NCBI GenBank assembly: GCA_963849695.1
Contig: CAWKIT010000018.1
Location: 1-64,000, forward strand
DNA from: DASSUW01 sp963849695
Lineage (GTDB): Bacteria; Actinomycetota; Thermoleophilia; Solirubrobacterales; Solirubrobacteraceae
Direction: 5' to 3'
DNA: 64,000 nt
In this document: in pieces, positions 8,732 through 17,739 of the stretch
Numbering within the stretch: position 1 is the stretch's first letter
Layout of the letters: every line of letters starts with the position of its first letter
Translations under genes and position numbers: made by a program
Notes under the pieces: model-generated
Told to the model about the DNA's origin: nothing
Seen by the model: the letters and a program-made list of their open reading frames with translations, nothing else
Databases searched by the model: none

Positions 8732-10897
8732 TCATCGTCCGCTGTGGGAGAAGTGCACCGGGTCGCGCGCCCCGAGTGCGTTGTGGATCCGCGGCTCCAG
8801 CGGGCAGCGCCGCATCAGCTCGCCGAACCGCGCGTAGTCGCTGACGTCCAGCGAGCCCGCCGGCTTGACGCTGCCGGCGTGGTTCGAGGCGCGCCCGGCG
8901 CAGCGGCCGGGGCAGCTCGGCGCGCCGCAGATGTTGCGGCACAGTTGCTCCGAGTACGCCGGGCTGCGCCAGCCGCTGTTGAGCGTCCCCCGCCAGCCCT
9001 GGTTGCGCGCCCACACCAGATACGGCTTCATCCAGGCGGCGACCGGCCTGCCGTCGAACGTCGCCACGCCGGCCCGTGGTGCCAGCAGCTCCTTGGCGGC
9101 CTTGCGCTGTTTGCGCCTGACGGGACAGCGCCCGGGCGAGCATCGCCGGGCGCGAGAACCGCGCCGACCCCGGGTGCCGCAGGCGGCGCGTGAACTCGGC
9201 GTCGACGCGGACCGTCTTGAGCTCGGCGCCGGTGTAGCCGAGGTAGAACTTCGCCTCACGGATCCGCTTCTTGGTCGCGGGGCCGACGATCCCGTCGGTC
9301 ATCAGCGGGCCGATCGCCTTCAGGTGCTTCTCGGTGAACGCGTTCAGCGCCCGCTGCAGCGCGGTCACCTGGTCGCGCGACATCGTCGACGGCCGTGTCG
9401 GTCGCGGCTTCGGCTTCGGCTGCGGCTGCGGCCGTGTGCCAGGCGGGACCGGGACGTCCGGCTCGCGCCCGTTCGCGTGCTCCGGCGCGATCGCCGCCAG
9501 CTCTCGCTCGACCTCGACGAAACGCCCGATCATCGCCGCCCGGGCGCGGTCGAGCGCCCGGTCGAGCCCTCGATCCGCTCGAGCAGCTCGGCGTCGGACA
9601 GGTCGGTCAGCCGGCGCGGCGTCCGCGGCACGGCGGCCGGCGACGGCGGCGCCGGACCCTCGGGAGCCGGCGGCAGAGGCGGCGCGGCTTGGACGACGGT
9701 CGCCCCGTCGGGAGCCGGCGGCAGAGGCGGCGCGGCTTGGACGACGGTCGCCCCGTCGGGCGCGTCCACCGCGGGCGGCGCGCCGTGACCGCCGGCCGCC
9801 TCGGGAACCGCGGCCACCGCTGCCGGGGCGACCTCGGACGCCGCCTCCGCGGAGACCAGCGCGTCGAGCTTGCCGTCGATCTCCTGCAGCGCCGCCGTCA
9901 CGGCCGCGAACCCTTCCGCGACCGTCGACTGCAGCGCGGCTTCGCCGGCCGCTGCCCTCCCCTTCTTCGCCTTCAGGTGGGCGAGTAGCCGCCGCCGCTT
10001 GGCGGCGCGGGCCACGAGCGCCTCCCACGCCTCGCCGGTCTCGGCGTCGTGTCGCAGCACCTCGACGACCAGCGGCTTGAGCCGCGTGCGCCGGCGCTCC
10101 GCCGGCGCGGCCGAAGGCTTCACCGGCTTCTGCTGCAGCCGCAGCACGCGATTGAGCTTGCGCTGGCTGTGCGGCCCGTAGATGCCGTCCGGCTCGAGCC
10201 GGTGCTCGGCTTGGAACGCCTTCACCGCCGCCTCCACCGTCGCGTCGAGCTCGCGCCGCGGCTTCGCCAGATACGGCGTCCCGGCCTTCGAGCGCGCATG
10301 CGCCAGACGGCGCGTGAGGCGCACCACCCGCGGGCCGCGGTCGCCCCGCCGCAGCGGGCCGTTCGCGCTCGGCGCCGGCGCCGCGCCGTGGAGCCGCGCC
10401 TTCCACGCCGCGGCCTTCCTCAAGAGGTCGGCGCTGTACGCGACCGCCGCGTCGCCGCTGCCGTTGTACATGCGCGCGCCGACCGAGTCCCCGTGCGTGC
10501 GCACGAGGCTCGCCAGCCGCTGGAACCCGACGCGCATGTTGACCTGCGGCTTCCAGCAGCCCCCGAGCTTGTCGGCGTCGTCCTGGAAGGAGAACCACGT
10601 GAGCTGGCACGGGCCGACGCCCTGCATGGCCTTGTCGCCGCTCGCGACGCGGCGGCGCTTGTACTGGAGGTACAGCTCCTTGGTCACCTTCACGCTGCCG
10701 TCGCGGGCCGGGAAGATGTACTTGCCGCTGCGGTCGCGGTCGTGCCCGAAGACGTTGTGGCCGCCGGCGGACTCCTTCTCGAGCAGCGCGGCCGCGAGCT
10801 CGAGCCGGAGCCCGGCTCGCGCCGCCTCCGCGACGCAGGCCTTGGGCATCACGATGCCTCCGCCCCGCAGCCGCTCGATCACGGTCTCGGACGTCAT
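8732..10897 (-). CDS. Multidomain peptidoglycan hydrolase, endolysin-like; frame broken twice
   Basis: Joined across two apparent indels (a lost base near 9569, an extra base near 9113), the product is about 720 residues. Order: a lysozyme or transglycosylase-like domain with LLEKESAGGHNVFGHD (about residues 38-53); a peptidoglycan-binding domain (AVKAFQAEHRLEPDGIYGP); an Ala/Pro linker with an exact 48-bp tandem repeat; a short coiled coil; a second binding domain (LMTDGIVGPATKKRI); and an M15 D,D-peptidase-like domain with ASNHAGSVKPAGSLDVSDY and DPVHFSHS as candidate zinc ligands. The holin-like gene ends 3 nt upstream. This mix of muramidase, binding and peptidase modules is typical of phage lysins. 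Confidence 0.8.
9662..9757. repeat. Two exact 48-bp tandem copies inside the endolysin linker
   Basis: Two identical 48-bp units start at 9662 and 9710 and encode the 16-residue unit PDGATVVQAAPPLPPA twice. Exact identity suggests recent duplication by slippage or unequal exchange in the flexible linker. Confidence 0.9.
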
Positions 10898-10900
10898 GGC

Positions 10901-11320
10901 TCAGCTCCCGGCCGGGACGGACTGCTCGTCCTCGAAGATCGACGTGTCCTCGAACTCGTCGAAGTCGTCGAGCTCGTCCAGGTCGAGGTCCTCGAACTCC
11001 TCGTCGAGCAGGTCCAGGTCCTCCTCGCGTGCCTCGGCGACGACCTCCTCGGGTGCCACGGCGACGACCGACGTCGTGTCGAAGCCGGTGGAAGCCGCGA
11101 GGAGCGCCGCGTCCTGGCGCGCCTCGTACTTCTGCCAGCCGTGCAGCCATTGGGCGGCCGGGGCGAGCGCGATGAGGGCGCCGGCGATGAACACCTCCTC
11201 GATCTTGTCGGGGGGCACGGTCACGCCGGGCAGGTTGTTGGCCGCCCACGTGGAGATCACGCCCGCCAGTGGCGCGAAGACGAGCGGAGTCAGCAACGCA
11301 ACGATGCGATTTAACGTCAT
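10901..11320 (-). CDS. Holin-like small membrane protein with acidic tail
   Basis: The product has 139 residues. ATG at 11320 has a strong AAGGAGGAG site. Two hydrophobic segments (about residues 5-27 and 41-62) are separated by a short polar loop (NNLPGVTVPPDK). A long, very acidic C-terminal tail (about 95-130) is dominated by Glu, Asp and Leu. Size, two-span topology and position directly before a lysin gene match phage holins, which open the membrane for endolysin release. An acidic tail is unusual, since holin tails are usually basic. It could instead be a membrane anchor or regulator for the hydrolase. Confidence 0.6.
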   Translation of the reverse strand: MTLNRIVALLTPLVFAPLAGVISTWAANNLPGVTVPPDKIEEVFIAGALIALAPAAQWLHGWQKYEARQDAALLAASTGFDTTSVVAVAPEEVVAEAREEDLDLLDEEFEDLDLDELDDFDEFEDTSIFEDEQSVPAGS

Positions 11321-11458
11321 GGCTCCTCCTTGAGACGTTCGTGGTTCACGGTTCTTCCATGAGACGTTTCGAAAATAGGCGCGTTGAAGCTCACGTCGGC
11401 CGACCCTACGCACATGTGCGAGAGCGCGTCAAGGCGCACGGTTATCGTCCTTTCGGCG

Positions 11459-11650
11459 ATGATCACGCAGACCTGCGAGTCCTGTGGCCGCGAATTCGGA
11501 TGCGGCGCCCGGGACAGCACGTGCTGGTGCTCGGAGGCGGCGCTCGACCGGGATCGCCTCGCGATCCTGCAAGAGCACTTCGAGCGCTGCCTGTGCCCGG
11601 ACTGCCTCGCGGTCGCCTCAGGCGCGCCGGCTCGCCGGCCGGGCGGCTAG
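11459..11650 (+). CDS. Cysteine-rich CWC family protein
   Basis: A 63-residue protein with eight cysteines (6, 9, 15, 22, 24, 44, 46, 49) arranged as CESCGREFGCG, then CWC, then CLCPDCL. This matches the Cys-rich CWC family, small probable zinc-binding proteins of unknown role. Its last 33 bp overlap the end of the convergent J-domain gene. Upstream in-frame ATGs exist but add residues outside the family pattern. Confidence 0.8.
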   Translation: MITQTCESCGREFGCGARDSTCWCSEAALDRDRLAILQEHFERCLCPDCLAVASGAPARRPGG

Positions 11651-12217
11651 CAGCCCGGCGGCGGCGGCCTCACTCAGGTGCCGCTCGATCGCCGTCGCGG
11701 TGTGCGGCCGCAGGTCGGCGAAGCTGTGGCGGCGGCCGGCGATCGTGCGAAGGCTGAGCGTCGCCGCGCGCCGGCGCCGCCGCAGCGAGACCGCCGCGAC
11801 TTCCCGGAAGGCGACCGACCGGACGCGGTTCACCGGGGCGTCGTCGAGCAGCCACAGGAGACGGCGCTCGGTGACCGCGAGTACCGACCGCGGGCTCGCC
11901 CACGTGCTGGCGGGTGTGACAAGCCGCACGGCCTCGGCGTCGGTCAGCGCGTCGAGGAGCTCGGGACCGAGTGCACGGCGGACGTAGTCGGGCAGCCAGC
12001 TCCCCCGGCCGCCGCGGCGGCGCTGCCGCGGTGCGGGCTGGTGCGCCGCGGCCGCGCGCAGCAGGTCGTAGGCAGCGTTGATCTCGGCCATCCGCCGCTC
12101 GGCCTGCGCGCCGCCACCGCGATCCGGGTGCCAGCGCTTCGCCTGCTCGCGGTACGCGGCAGCCACCTCGCGCGGCGGGACGCCTTCCCGGATCCCGAGA
12201 ATCGAGTACGGATCCAC
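11618..12217 (-). CDS. J-domain protein with C-terminal PH-like domain
   Basis: About 199 residues from GTG at 12217. The J domain starts at once (DPYSILGIREGVPPREV) with the HPD loop at residues 30-32 (RWHPDRGG) and helix IV INAAYDLL. Residues from about 95 look like a bacterial PH-like fold (SVLAVTERRLLWLLDD, then FREVAAVSLRRRRR). J domains stimulate DnaK. The Gly/Phe and zinc-finger regions of true DnaJ are absent, so this is a specialised co-chaperone, perhaps membrane directed through the PH-like part. An in-frame ATG at 12247 is an alternative start. Confidence 0.75.
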   Translation of the reverse strand: MDPYSILGIREGVPPREVAAAYREQAKRWHPDRGGGAQAERRMAEINAAYDLLRAAAAHQPAPRQRRRGGRGSWLPDYVRRALGPELLDALTDAEAVRLVTPASTWASPRSVLAVTERRLLWLLDDAPVNRVRSVAFREVAAVSLRRRRRAATLSLRTIAGRRHSFADLRPHTATAIERHLSEAAAAGLLAARPASRRA

Positions 12218-12278
12218 GGGGAAAATTCTGACGCGCCGAGGCGCCATCCGACCGGAGGACGCGGTAGCTTCCCCGGCG

Positions 12279-12512
12279 ATGGTGCCCGAGGGCGTGCATC
12301 TGGTGGAACTGACCGCCCGCGAGAGGGAGATCCTGGTGCTGACCGCCGACGGCCGCTCCGCGCCCGACATCGCCGGGCACTTGCAGGTGACCCCCGCGAC
12401 CGTGAACACGAACCTGCTGAGCTCGTTCGAGAAGCTCGGCGTGCGCGACCGCGCGGGCGCCGTGGCGGTCGCGCTCCAGACCGGGCTGCTCGAGCAACAC
12501 CACGTGCACTAA
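12279..12512 (+). CDS. Stand-alone LuxR-type helix-turn-helix protein
   Basis: A 77-residue protein made almost only of a GerE/LuxR DNA-binding domain: LTAREREILVLTADGRSAPD, then ATVNTNLLSSFEKLGVRDRA. There is no receiver or ligand domain, so control must be through level, dimerisation or a partner. It is divergent from the J-domain gene and shares 4 bp with the end of the convergent antiporter gene. No strong ribosome binding site is visible. Confidence 0.75.
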   Translation: MVPEGVHLVELTAREREILVLTADGRSAPDIAGHLQVTPATVNTNLLSSFEKLGVRDRAGAVAVALQTGLLEQHHVH

Positions 12513-14314
12513 CGGGCGAGCGCGCCCACGACCTCCTGCCACCACGCCCGGTCGCCCGGCGTCTCGGCGCGCGCCAGGCGCCTCCGGGCGACGCTCTGCA
12601 GCTCCCCCGCCGGGCCGACCGCGAGCAGGCGGCCGGTGCAGGCGAAGCGCCCGTCCGCGAGCGCGACCAGCGCCCCGGGCTCGTCACGACGGGTGCGGAG
12701 CTGGTCGACGACGTCCACGCCGAGCACCTGCGACGGGCGCGCCGGGTCGCCGTCCTCGTCCTGCCACGGGCGGGTGGTGGTCACGGCCGGGCGGCTGAGC
12801 ACGCGCGGGCGCGGGCGCCGATGCGCCTCGAGCGGCCCGGTCCGCCACAGCTCGAGCAGGTTCTGGAACTCGACCGCGACCTCCTGGCGCACGATCAGGT
12901 GCAGCTGGTCGCCCTGCTGGATGATCGTCGAGCCGCGCGGCGGGATCGCCCGTTCGCCGCGCACGATCACGTTCAGCAGCGCCTCGCGCGGCAGCCCGAG
13001 CTCGCGCACCGGGTGGCCGACCACGGCGTAGCCGTCGCGGACCGGGAACTGGACCACCTCCGCGCCCAGGCGGCTGAGCAGCACCGGCTCCACCAGAGGG
13101 ACGGGGAGCGCTGCCTCGGACGATGCCACGCCGAGCGCGCGCGCCACCGGCTCGATCGTCGTTCCCTGGATCACCGTCGATATCAGGACTACGAAGAAGG
13201 CCACGTTGAAGAACTGCATCCCTTCGGCGGGACCCAGCGCAGTGACCGGGAAGATCGCGAACACGATCGGCGTCGCTCCGCGCAGTCCCCCCCAGCCGAG
13301 CATCAGCCGCTCGCGCAGGTCGAAGTCGGCGCGCAGCGTGAACAGCACGGCGGACAGCGGCCTCGCGATCGCGGCCGCGACGATCGCGATCGCCGCTCCC
13401 TCGGGGATGATGTCGAGCAGCTCGCTCGGGAACACGAGAAGTCCGAGCATCAGGAAGAGGCCGAGCTGCGCCACCCAGGCGAGGCCCTCGTGGAAGGTGG
13501 CGATCGTCCGCCGCGCCGGTGTCGACGCCGTGCCGAGCACGAGCCCGGCGAGATATGCCGCGAGGAAGCCCGAGCCATGCAACGTCAGCGCGAGGCCGAC
13601 GGCGAGCGCCCCGGTCGCGATCGACGCCACCGGGTACAGGCCGGCCGACGGCAGCGTCACCCGGCGCAGGAATAGCACCGCGGCGGCCGCCACCGCGAGG
13701 CCGACCACGAAGCCGATCGCCAGCTCCTGCACCACGAGCAGGAGCGCGTCCTCCAGCCCGTAGGTGTCGTCCTCGATCGCGTGGATGCAGCCGACCACGA
13801 GCAGGATGGCGATCGGGTCGTTGATGCCCGACTCGCCCTCGAGCGTGCGCGCCAGCTTGCGCCGCAGCGTGGAGGTGCGCAGGACGGCGAAGATCGCGGC
13901 GGCGTCGGTCGCCGCGACCGTCGAGCCGAGCAGCAGCGCCTCGACCGGCTCGAGCTCGAGCAGCAGCCAGGCGACGACCGCGGTCAGCGCCGCGGTCCCC
14001 AACGTGCCGAGGGTGGCGAGCGCGATCGAGGTCCCGAGCACGGGCCGGATCTCGTCGAAGCCGGACGACAGGCCGCCCTCGAACAGGATGAAGGCGAGCG
14101 CGACGACGCCCGCCTTGCGCGCCAGCTCGAAGTCCTCCTCCTGGTTCGGGGGCTCGCCGAAGTTGATCCAGTCGAGCCCGTCGGACCCGAGCACCATGCC
14201 GAGCACGAGCACCAGCACGAGGCCGGGCATCCGCAGGCGCCCGGCGGCGAGCGAGGCGGCCAGTCCGGCCGCCAGCAGAGCCCCGACGACCAGGACGAGT
14301 TGACCCTCGCTCAC
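12509..14314 (-). CDS. K+/H+ antiporter, CPA1 family with TrkA-C domain
   Basis: A 601-residue protein with about 12 membrane segments in the first 390 residues. The CPA1 hallmark ATDAAAIFAVLRT and the EGESGINDPIAILL motif hold the ion-binding acidic residues. The cytoplasmic part has a TrkA-C fold (VGHPVRELGLPREALLNVIV, then IIQQGDQLHLIV), which binds nucleotides and gates transport in NhaP2/CvrA-type proteins. It would export K+ or Na+ in exchange for protons for pH and osmotic control. It stands alone as a single gene. Confidence 0.9.
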   Translation of the reverse strand: MSEGQLVLVVGALLAAGLAASLAAGRLRMPGLVLVLVLGMVLGSDGLDWINFGEPPNQEEDFELARKAGVVALAFILFEGGLSSGFDEIRPVLGTSIALATLGTLGTAALTAVVAWLLLELEPVEALLLGSTVAATDAAAIFAVLRTSTLRRKLARTLEGESGINDPIAILLVVGCIHAIEDDTYGLEDALLLVVQELAIGFVVGLAVAAAAVLFLRRVTLPSAGLYPVASIATGALAVGLALTLHGSGFLAAYLAGLVLGTASTPARRTIATFHEGLAWVAQLGLFLMLGLLVFPSELLDIIPEGAAIAIVAAAIARPLSAVLFTLRADFDLRERLMLGWGGLRGATPIVFAIFPVTALGPAEGMQFFNVAFFVVLISTVIQGTTIEPVARALGVASSEAALPVPLVEPVLLSRLGAEVVQFPVRDGYAVVGHPVRELGLPREALLNVIVRGERAIPPRGSTIIQQGDQLHLIVRQEVAVEFQNLLELWRTGPLEAHRRPRPRVLSRPAVTTTRPWQDEDGDPARPSQVLGVDVVDQLRTRRDEPGALVALADGRFACTGRLLAVGPAGELQSVARRRLARAETPGDRAWWQEVVGALAR

Positions 14315-14336
14315 GGAGGGGGAACCCTGCCAGAAC

Positions 14337-15044
14337 TCAGGTGTCGAGGCTGAGCTGCGCGGGCTGCTCGGCCTGCGGTGGCGTCAGCAGCTCGGGACCC
14401 TCGACGCCGGCCTTGTTGACCGCGGGGTTGGCGGCGGCGACCGTGGTGCGCTCATCCGCGAGCGGCACGAGCAGCCCTTCGCTCTCCCCCGCCAGCCACG
14501 CCGCCTCCTCTTCGGGGCCGGCGAGCACGCACGGCATGCGGTCGTGCACCGGCGCGGCGACCGCGTTCGCCGGGCAGGTGAGGAGGAGCGCCGAGTGGAC
14601 GAGCTCGGAGCCGATCCGGCGGCGGCCCCACAGGCCGGCGAACGCGAACGGCTCGCCGCCGTCGACCGTGTAGCGGAACGGGATCCGCTCCGCGCCCTTC
14701 TTCTCGGCCTTCAGCCACTCGTACCAGCCGTCGGCGAGCACCAGGCAGCGGCGCTCGGGACGCGCCCACAGCTCCGCGAACGGCGGCTTGTCGGCGGCCG
14801 TCTCCGCGCGCGCGTTGATCGGCTGGAAGCCCTTGCCGACCTCGCGCGCCCACGGCGGCACGAGCCCCCAGCGCACGGCCTGGGCGTTGCGCTCGCCGTC
14901 CTCGGCGACGATCGCGATCGGCTCGGTCGGGCACACGTTGAAGCGCCCGAGCGTGGCCGGGTCGAGCGCCTCGGGGTCTGCGACGTCGAAGCGCTCGGCC
15001 AGCGCCCGGCCGCCGGGAGTGGTGAGCGTGTACCGCCCGCACAT
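14337..15044 (-). CDS. SRAP (HMCES/YedK) protein, abasic-site DNA crosslinker
   Basis: A 235-residue protein starting MCGRY, so Cys2 becomes the N-terminal residue that forms a thiazolidine link to abasic sites in single-stranded DNA. The other active-site residues are in place: N77 (PINARAE), E109 (GWYEW) and H167 (VHDRMP). It protects abasic sites at replication forks. Family members are often linked to SOS genes; no LexA box was seen upstream. Confidence 0.92.
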   Translation of the reverse strand: MCGRYTLTTPGGRALAERFDVADPEALDPATLGRFNVCPTEPIAIVAEDGERNAQAVRWGLVPPWAREVGKGFQPINARAETAADKPPFAELWARPERRCLVLADGWYEWLKAEKKGAERIPFRYTVDGGEPFAFAGLWGRRRIGSELVHSALLLTCPANAVAAPVHDRMPCVLAGPEEEAAWLAGESEGLLVPLADERTTVAAANPAVNKAGVEGPELLTPPQAEQPAQLSLDT

Positions 15045-15062
15045 GACGAGCAGGCTACGAGG

Positions 15063-15618
15063 TCAGCGCAGCGTCGCGGCCGGGACGGTGCCGCCGGTGG
15101 CCTGGAGCGTGCCGTCGACCCACTCGAACCGCACCTTCTCGGTGCTGCCGGTGGTCAGCCCGTAGGCGAGCGTGATCGCCTCGTCGCCGACCGTCGACAC
15201 CCGCAGCCGGCTGCTCGTAGCCGCGTCGTCGTTGCCGACGAAGTCCCGCTTGACGAAGAAGAACGCCCGCATCGCGCCCGTGTCGGTCTCGCCGATCAGC
15301 ACGCGCAGGTCGTTTCCCGGCTGCCAGTCGGCCAGCTTCACCGGCGCGTAGCCCTGCTCGGCGAGCGTCTGTACGGCGGCGCGGCGGGCAGCGCGCTGGG
15401 ACTTCGTCAGGCCGCTCTTCGGAGGCCTTGGGCTGCTCGGCGGCGGGCGCCGGCGTGTTGCCGGCGGGCGCCTCCTTCTCCTCCTCCTTCGGCATCACCA
15501 TCATCGCGATCGCCACGCCGGTGCCGAGGAACGCGGCTGTCGCCAGCACGCCGAGGATGCGTGAAGGCCACCGCCGCCGACGGGGCGCCGGCGGGTATCC
15601 CATCGCGTGTGCCGCCAT
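15063..15618 (-). CDS. Membrane-anchored hypothetical protein; frame broken once
   Basis: Not recognised. ATG at 15618 gives a short Pro/Arg-rich cytoplasmic start, one membrane segment (ILGVLATAAFLGTGVAIAMM, about residues 21-40), an Ala/Pro/Glu linker, then an external domain. The frame changes near 15418, where one extra base sits between the linker and KSGLTKSQRAARR. The external domain (EQGYAPVKLADWQPGNDLRV to the stop at 15063) has alternating strands and charged loops and may be a small beta-barrel. The stop lies 18 nt from the SRAP start, so they may be co-transcribed. Confidence 0.6.
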
Positions 15619-15662
15619 CCCGGCCGGATGGTCGTCCTGTGCAGCGGGGAAGTCAAGCAGAG

Positions 15663-16916
15663 CTAGGCGAACGTCTGAATCAGCAGGAAGGCGTTGAGGG
15701 CGATGATCAGCGCCGCCACGACGGTCGCGGCGACCGTGGTGACCGGGCGATTGACCAGCGCGCCCATGATCGAGCGCCTGCGCGTGAGCAGGACGAGCGG
15801 CACGAGCGCGAACGGGATGCCGAACGACAGGACGACCTGGGAGAGCACCAGCGCGCGTGACGGGTCGACCCCGACGGCGAGCACGACGAGCGCCGGCGCC
15901 ATCGTCACCAGCCGCCGCAGCGCGAGCGGGATCGTGCGGTTGATGAAGCCCTGCATCACCACCTGGCCGGCGTAGGTGCCGACGCTCGAGGCCGCGAAGC
16001 CGGACGCCAGCAGGGCCAGCGCGAAGGCGAGCGCGGCGCCCGGCCCGACCATCGCGCCGAACCCGGCGTGCGCGCCCTCGATCGAGTCGATGCCGGTGCC
16101 CGCGAACAGCGACGCGGCGATGACCAGCATCGACATGTTGATCACGCCGGCGACGCCCATCGCGATCATCACGTCGACCCGCTGGAACGACATCAGCCGG
16201 CGCCGCTCGCCGTCGCTGCTCGCCTGGGTGCGGCGCTGGGTGAGCGCGGAGTGCAGATAGATGACGTGCGGCATCACGGTGGCGCCGAGGATGCCGGTGG
16301 CGAGCAGCAGCGAGTCGGTGCCCGCGAAGCCGGGAATGAAGCCGCTCGCGATGCCTGCGGCGTCGTGCGGGACCAGCAGCGCGTCGACCAGGAAGCCGAG
16401 CAGGATCACGCCCAGCATGCCGGCGATCACGAGCTCGAACCGGCGGTAGCCGCGACTCTGGAGCGCGAGCAGGGCGAACGCCACGACCGCGGTGACGAGC
16501 CCGGCGGGCAGCAGCGGCATGCCGAACAGCAGGTTGAGCGCGATCGCGGCGCCGACGAACTCCGCCAGGTCGGTCGCCATCGCGATGACCTCGGCCTGGA
16601 CCCACAGCCCCCACGACACCGGGCGCGGGAAGTGCTCCCGGCACAGCTCCGGCAGGCTGCGGCCGGTGGCGATGCCGACCTTGGCCGACAGGAACTGGAT
16701 CAGCATCGCCATCAGGTTCGCGGCGACGATCACCCACAGCAGCAGGTAGCCGAACTGCGCCCCGCCCGCGATGTTGGTGGCGAAGTTGCCGGGATCGACA
16801 TAAGCGATCGCCGCCACGAACGCCGGTCCGAGGTACGGGAGCGCGGCGCGCACGCGGCCACGACGCCGGACGCGGGGCGCCAGCGGGAGCGGTGCGGTTG
16901 CTTCATGGGCGGCCAT
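15663..16916 (-). CDS. mntH: Nramp-family Mn2+/Fe2+ transporter MntH
   Basis: A 417-residue protein with about 11 membrane segments. The metal site of segment 1 is present as DPGNFATN (41-48), and the segment 6 motif appears as GATVMPHVIYLHS. It imports Mn2+ or Fe2+ with protons. ATG at 16916 is chosen because the Nramp fold starts shortly after. A DtxR/MntR-like palindrome lies 9-24 nt upstream, suggesting metal repression. It is divergent from the DsbA gene and opens a metal-uptake island reaching 25.2 kb. Confidence 0.92.
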   Translation of the reverse strand: MAAHEATAPLPLAPRVRRRGRVRAALPYLGPAFVAAIAYVDPGNFATNIAGGAQFGYLLLWVIVAANLMAMLIQFLSAKVGIATGRSLPELCREHFPRPVSWGLWVQAEVIAMATDLAEFVGAAIALNLLFGMPLLPAGLVTAVVAFALLALQSRGYRRFELVIAGMLGVILLGFLVDALLVPHDAAGIASGFIPGFAGTDSLLLATGILGATVMPHVIYLHSALTQRRTQASSDGERRRLMSFQRVDVMIAMGVAGVINMSMLVIAASLFAGTGIDSIEGAHAGFGAMVGPGAALAFALALLASGFAASSVGTYAGQVVMQGFINRTIPLALRRLVTMAPALVVLAVGVDPSRALVLSQVVLSFGIPFALVPLVLLTRRRSIMGALVNRPVTTVAATVVAALIIALNAFLLIQTFA

Positions 16917-16924
16917 CACTGTGA

Positions 16925-16940
16925 TTATGGCATGCCTAAA
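16925..16940. promoter_or_regulatory. DtxR/MntR-like operator before mntH
   Basis: TTATGGCATGCCTAAA is nearly palindromic around GGCATGCC; on the mntH strand it reads TTTAGGCATGCCATAA. DtxR-family sites have TTAGG/CCTAA-type arms. It lies 9-24 nt before the mntH start, where a bound repressor would block transcription. The assignment rests on shape and position only; no mntR is in the window. Confidence 0.5.
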
Positions 16941-16960
16941 CCATGACTTCGGCGAGCGAG

Positions 16961-16996
16961 AAGGGGGTCTGACCCCTCGCGGGGTCAGACCCCCTT
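16961..16996. repeat. Perfect 16-bp palindrome in a divergent promoter region
   Basis: AAGGGGGTCTGACCCC (16961-16976) and its exact complement (16981-16996) surround the loop TCGC. It lies between the divergent mntH and dsbA-like genes, where a terminator is not expected. A REP-like repeat or a 5' leader hairpin of the rightward operon is possible. Confidence 0.8.
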
Positions 16997-17037
16997 TAAG
17001 TTGCTCGAGGGTTGGGTACCTAGCCTCGACTGCGCCC

Positions 17038-17739
17038 ATGAGCCGCACGCTCCAGCTCGCCCTCGTCATCGTCCTCGCCGCCGCCGTGGTGGTCGGCGCG
17101 ATCGTGCTCTCGAGCAACGGCGCGGAAGAGCCGGCCGCGACGAGCTCGCCGGGCGTCACGCCGGCCGAGGAGGTCCAGGAGCTGTACGCCGGCATCCCGC
17201 AGCGCGGCATCCGTCTCGGCGACGCGGACGCGCCCGCCACGCTGGTGGAGATCGCCGACCTGCAGTGCCCGTTCTGCGCCCAGTACTCGAGCGAGGCGCT
17301 GCCGAGCATCGTCGAGGACTACGTCCGCACCGGCAAGCTCAACTACGAGCTGCAGATCCGCAGCTTCCTCGGGCGCGACTCGGTGCGCGCCGCCGGCGCG
17401 GCCGCAGCCGCGGCCGACCAGAACCTGATGTACCAGTTCTCCGACCTGTTCTTCCGCAACCAGGGGCCGGAGAACAGCGGCTACGCCGACGACGACTTCA
17501 TCCGCGGCGTCGCGAGCCAGGTCGAGGGCCTCGACGTCGAGGCCGTCGTGGCCGCCGCCGACGACCCGCTGGCGCAGCCGGCGGTCCGCCGCGCGGAGCA
17601 GTTCGCGCGCGATCTCGGCTCGACCGCCACGCCCGACTTCTATGTCCGCAAGGGCGACCGGCTGACGCCGGTGACGCCCCAGGGCACCTCGCCCGAGGCG
17701 TACGCCGCGGCGATCGACGCGGCGCTGGCAAACCGGTGA
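17038..17739 (+). CDS. DsbA-like thiol oxidoreductase, membrane anchored
   Basis: A 233-residue protein. An N-terminal membrane segment (about 5-25) is followed by a thioredoxin fold with active site CPFC at 77-80 (ADLQCPFCAQY) and the cis-proline region TATPDFYVR. It should oxidise cysteines in exported proteins. The downstream VKOR gene overlaps by 4 nt (GTGA), giving the classic actinobacterial DsbA plus VKOR pair in which VKOR reoxidises DsbA. ATG at 17038 is the first start giving the anchor. Confidence 0.9.
   Translation: MSRTLQLALVIVLAAAVVVGAIVLSSNGAEEPAATSSPGVTPAEEVQELYAGIPQRGIRLGDADAPATLVEIADLQCPFCAQYSSEALPSIVEDYVRTGKLNYELQIRSFLGRDSVRAAGAAAAAADQNLMYQFSDLFFRNQGPENSGYADDDFIRGVASQVEGLDVEAVVAAADDPLAQPAVRRAEQFARDLGSTATPDFYVRKGDRLTPVTPQGTSPEAYAAAIDAALANR

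Noticed and set aside
8732..12217. Prophage covering the holin and endolysin region
   Set aside because: Neighbouring genes are ordinary chromosomal ones and no integrase, terminase, capsid or tail genes or attachment repeats were found.
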